This document shows positions 62,750-64,000 of a DNA stretch of 64,000 nucleotides, piece by piece. Origin of the DNA: Tolypocladium sp. Sup5 PDA-1 (taxonomy: Eukaryota > Ascomycota > Sordariomycetes > Hypocreales > Ophiocordycipitaceae). Each line of letters begins with the position of its first letter. Position 1 is the stretch's first letter. Location of the stretch: positions 62,001 through 126,000 of the forward strand of contig JPHH03000048.1 of NCBI GenBank assembly GCA_000750105.3, given 5' to 3'. The notes below the pieces were generated by a model. The model ran no database searches. It saw only the letters and a list, made by a program, of their open reading frames with translations, and was not told the origin of the DNA. A program made the position numbers and the translations under genes.

Positions 62750-64000
62750 TTACTGGCAGGAAGACCACCACTGCCCGCCGTTGACACACTTGAAAGGAGG
62801 CTGGCACTGCGTAGGACCCGTATAGCCCTGGCCGCCACATTGGCCCCACTGAGGAACAAGAGTTCCAGTAGGAGGGGGACTGGTAGTGGCGGTAGCGGTG
62901 GTGGTAGTGGTGGTGGTACCTCCGCCAGGAGGAATGGTGGTCGTGGGACCGCCCTGAAGATCGGACACAACTTCGTTGAGGAAACCGTTGTTGGAGTACA
63001 GTTGAGACATATCCCACATCATGGCGCCGCCAAAGCTGCTGTACCCCTTGGACCAGTCGAAGGCCGCCTTGAGCTTGGAGCCGCTGGTGTAGCCGCCACC
63101 AGCACCGGGAGCGGCAGGGATACCAATGAGAAGCTTGATGTTCTTGTTCGGGCTCGTTGTCTTGGCCCAGTTATCCCAGACGTCGAAATTGAAGGCGTTC
63201 TGGGTCGTGGAGCCTTCCTGGAAGTTGGACACACCGCAGTAGTTGTTGTAGAATTGGATCATGATAAAGTCAAAGGAGACGGCGTTGAGGGCGGCACCAA
63301 CAGCAGCATCAGGATAGACACACTGAGGAGCAGCAGTCAGGTAGAACTTCTTGCCGCCAGCGGCATCCATGAGACTGCGAAGCTTTTGGCCGAAAGCAGG
63401 CAGGTTGCTGGCAGTGGACTCGAAGTCGAAGTCAAAGCCGTCCACCACTGCTGTTCCAAAGGGGCGATCAACAGTCTTGCCAGAAGGAACGGGCCCGAAC
63501 ATATCCCAAACCATCTGGGCCGCATTCTGGGCGTCACTGGCACTGCCCCAGCCGCCTTGAGTGTAAGTGGCACCAGCAAGAGACAGGATAATAGTCTTGT
63601 CATTTGTGCTCTGGCAGCCCTTGATGTCCGCCCTTCGATTCTTGTTAGCTTGTGCGTTTGTGAACAGCAGGAGACAGCTTGGGACTTACTCAATCTGGGG
63701 GCAACTCAAGACGTTTGGGTTGTCAGGGAACGCCGTGCAGTTATCACCAGCGTTGGCAAAGTTGGTGATAGGAGGAGTGATGCCGTTCATAAAGGCAACC
63801 GGGATGATCTGCACAATTTAGAATTCTTATAAGTCCATCTCTGGGCACAATTATCTCACGTCAACGTTGGTATCTGGTTGGGGATGGATTAGCTTTTGGA
63901 TCCTCCAGTTGGCAGATTTAGTGTTGTCTCTTACTGGAGCAGTAGTAGCTCAGACGCTGCTGAGCAAGAGGGCCGCTACCCTGGTTGTACGAGTTCTGAC
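62750..64000 (-). CDS. GH18 chitinase with C-terminal CBM1, 5' end beyond the window
   Basis: Exons on the minus strand: 64000 (incomplete) to 63935, a 14-nt microexon 63873-63860, 63808-63690, and 63632-62750. Frame continuity holds through all three introns (61, 51 and 57 bp). Family 18 motifs: L-S-Y-Y-C, I-I-P-V-A-F-M-N-G, I-L-S-L-A-G-A, and the catalytic D-G-F-D-F-D-F-E. After the domain comes a Thr/Pro-rich linker, then a CBM1 with W-G-Q-C-G-G-Q-G-Y and four Cys. It is an endochitinase of the class III type with a fungal carbohydrate-binding module, secreted and acting on chitin of fungal, insect or nematode origin. The signal peptide lies outside the window. Confidence 0.93.

Noticed and set aside
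62717..63832. Plus-strand open frame of 371 codons
   Set aside because: Antisense to the chitinase; the chitinase strand carries the catalytic motif, CBM1 and proper introns, and this one crosses its introns.
1..64000. CRISPR arrays, bacterial operons or ribosome binding sites
   Set aside because: No regularly spaced repeats; introns and gene families are fungal.

Overview
The window is nuclear DNA of a filamentous ascomycete, most probably a Sordariomycete of the Hypocreales type. The reasons are short GT-AG introns of 46-126 bp with CTAAC/CTNAC branch points, Zn2Cys6 regulators, a fungal sphingolipid C9-methyltransferase, an Rtt109 acetyltransferase, a PTH11-type rhodopsin-domain receptor, an RTA1 exporter, a G1 (eqolisin) peptidase, and a chitinase with a fungal cellulose-binding module. 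Codon and base use look eukaryotic. No tRNA, rRNA or CRISPR array was seen.

Layout. 0.4-6.2 kb holds a secreted endonuclease/exonuclease/phosphatase-fold protein and a membrane sulfatase-superfamily protein. 6.4-9.2 kb is a decayed block: two full-length genes ruined by nonsense codons and frameshifts, in DNA that looks hit by repeat-induced point mutation (RIP). 11.7-24.6 kb carries a G1 peptidase, a GMC oxidoreductase, the C9-methyltransferase, an alpha/beta-hydrolase and a Baeyer-Villiger-type monooxygenase, with amine-oxidase and saccharopine-dehydrogenase pseudogenes between them. 25-26.3 kb has two more relics (hydrolase, cupin). 28.7-31 kb has the receptor and a tiny membrane protein. 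31.9-34.4 kb contains two RIP-like transposon relics: a DUF3435 protein, the family of tyrosine recombinases that includes Starship captains, and a Mutator-like transposase N-terminus.

34.6-48 kb is the most coherent functional block: a GNAT acetyltransferase, then amidase, FAD-dependent (DAO-fold) amine/amino-acid oxidase, Zn2Cys6 regulator, aldehyde dehydrogenase (now broken) and an APC-family permease. Together they read like an amide/amine catabolic cluster, with uptake, amide hydrolysis, oxidative deamination, aldehyde oxidation and a local regulator. It is followed by a broken LaeA-like methyltransferase and a GH105 fragment. 48.6-64 kb carries a BAHD acyltransferase, a UPC2-like regulator next to an RTA1 lipid exporter, a DyP peroxidase, Rtt109, a D-2-hydroxyacid dehydrogenase and the 3' part of a GH18-CBM1 chitinase that runs off the window.

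Main theme. Intact genes are interleaved with about eleven relics that decayed in two ways: RIP-like transitions (6.4-9.2 and 31.9-34.4 kb) and isolated small indels or stops (elsewhere). All exon structures were deduced by eye from splice signals and frame continuity, without transcripts or database searches.
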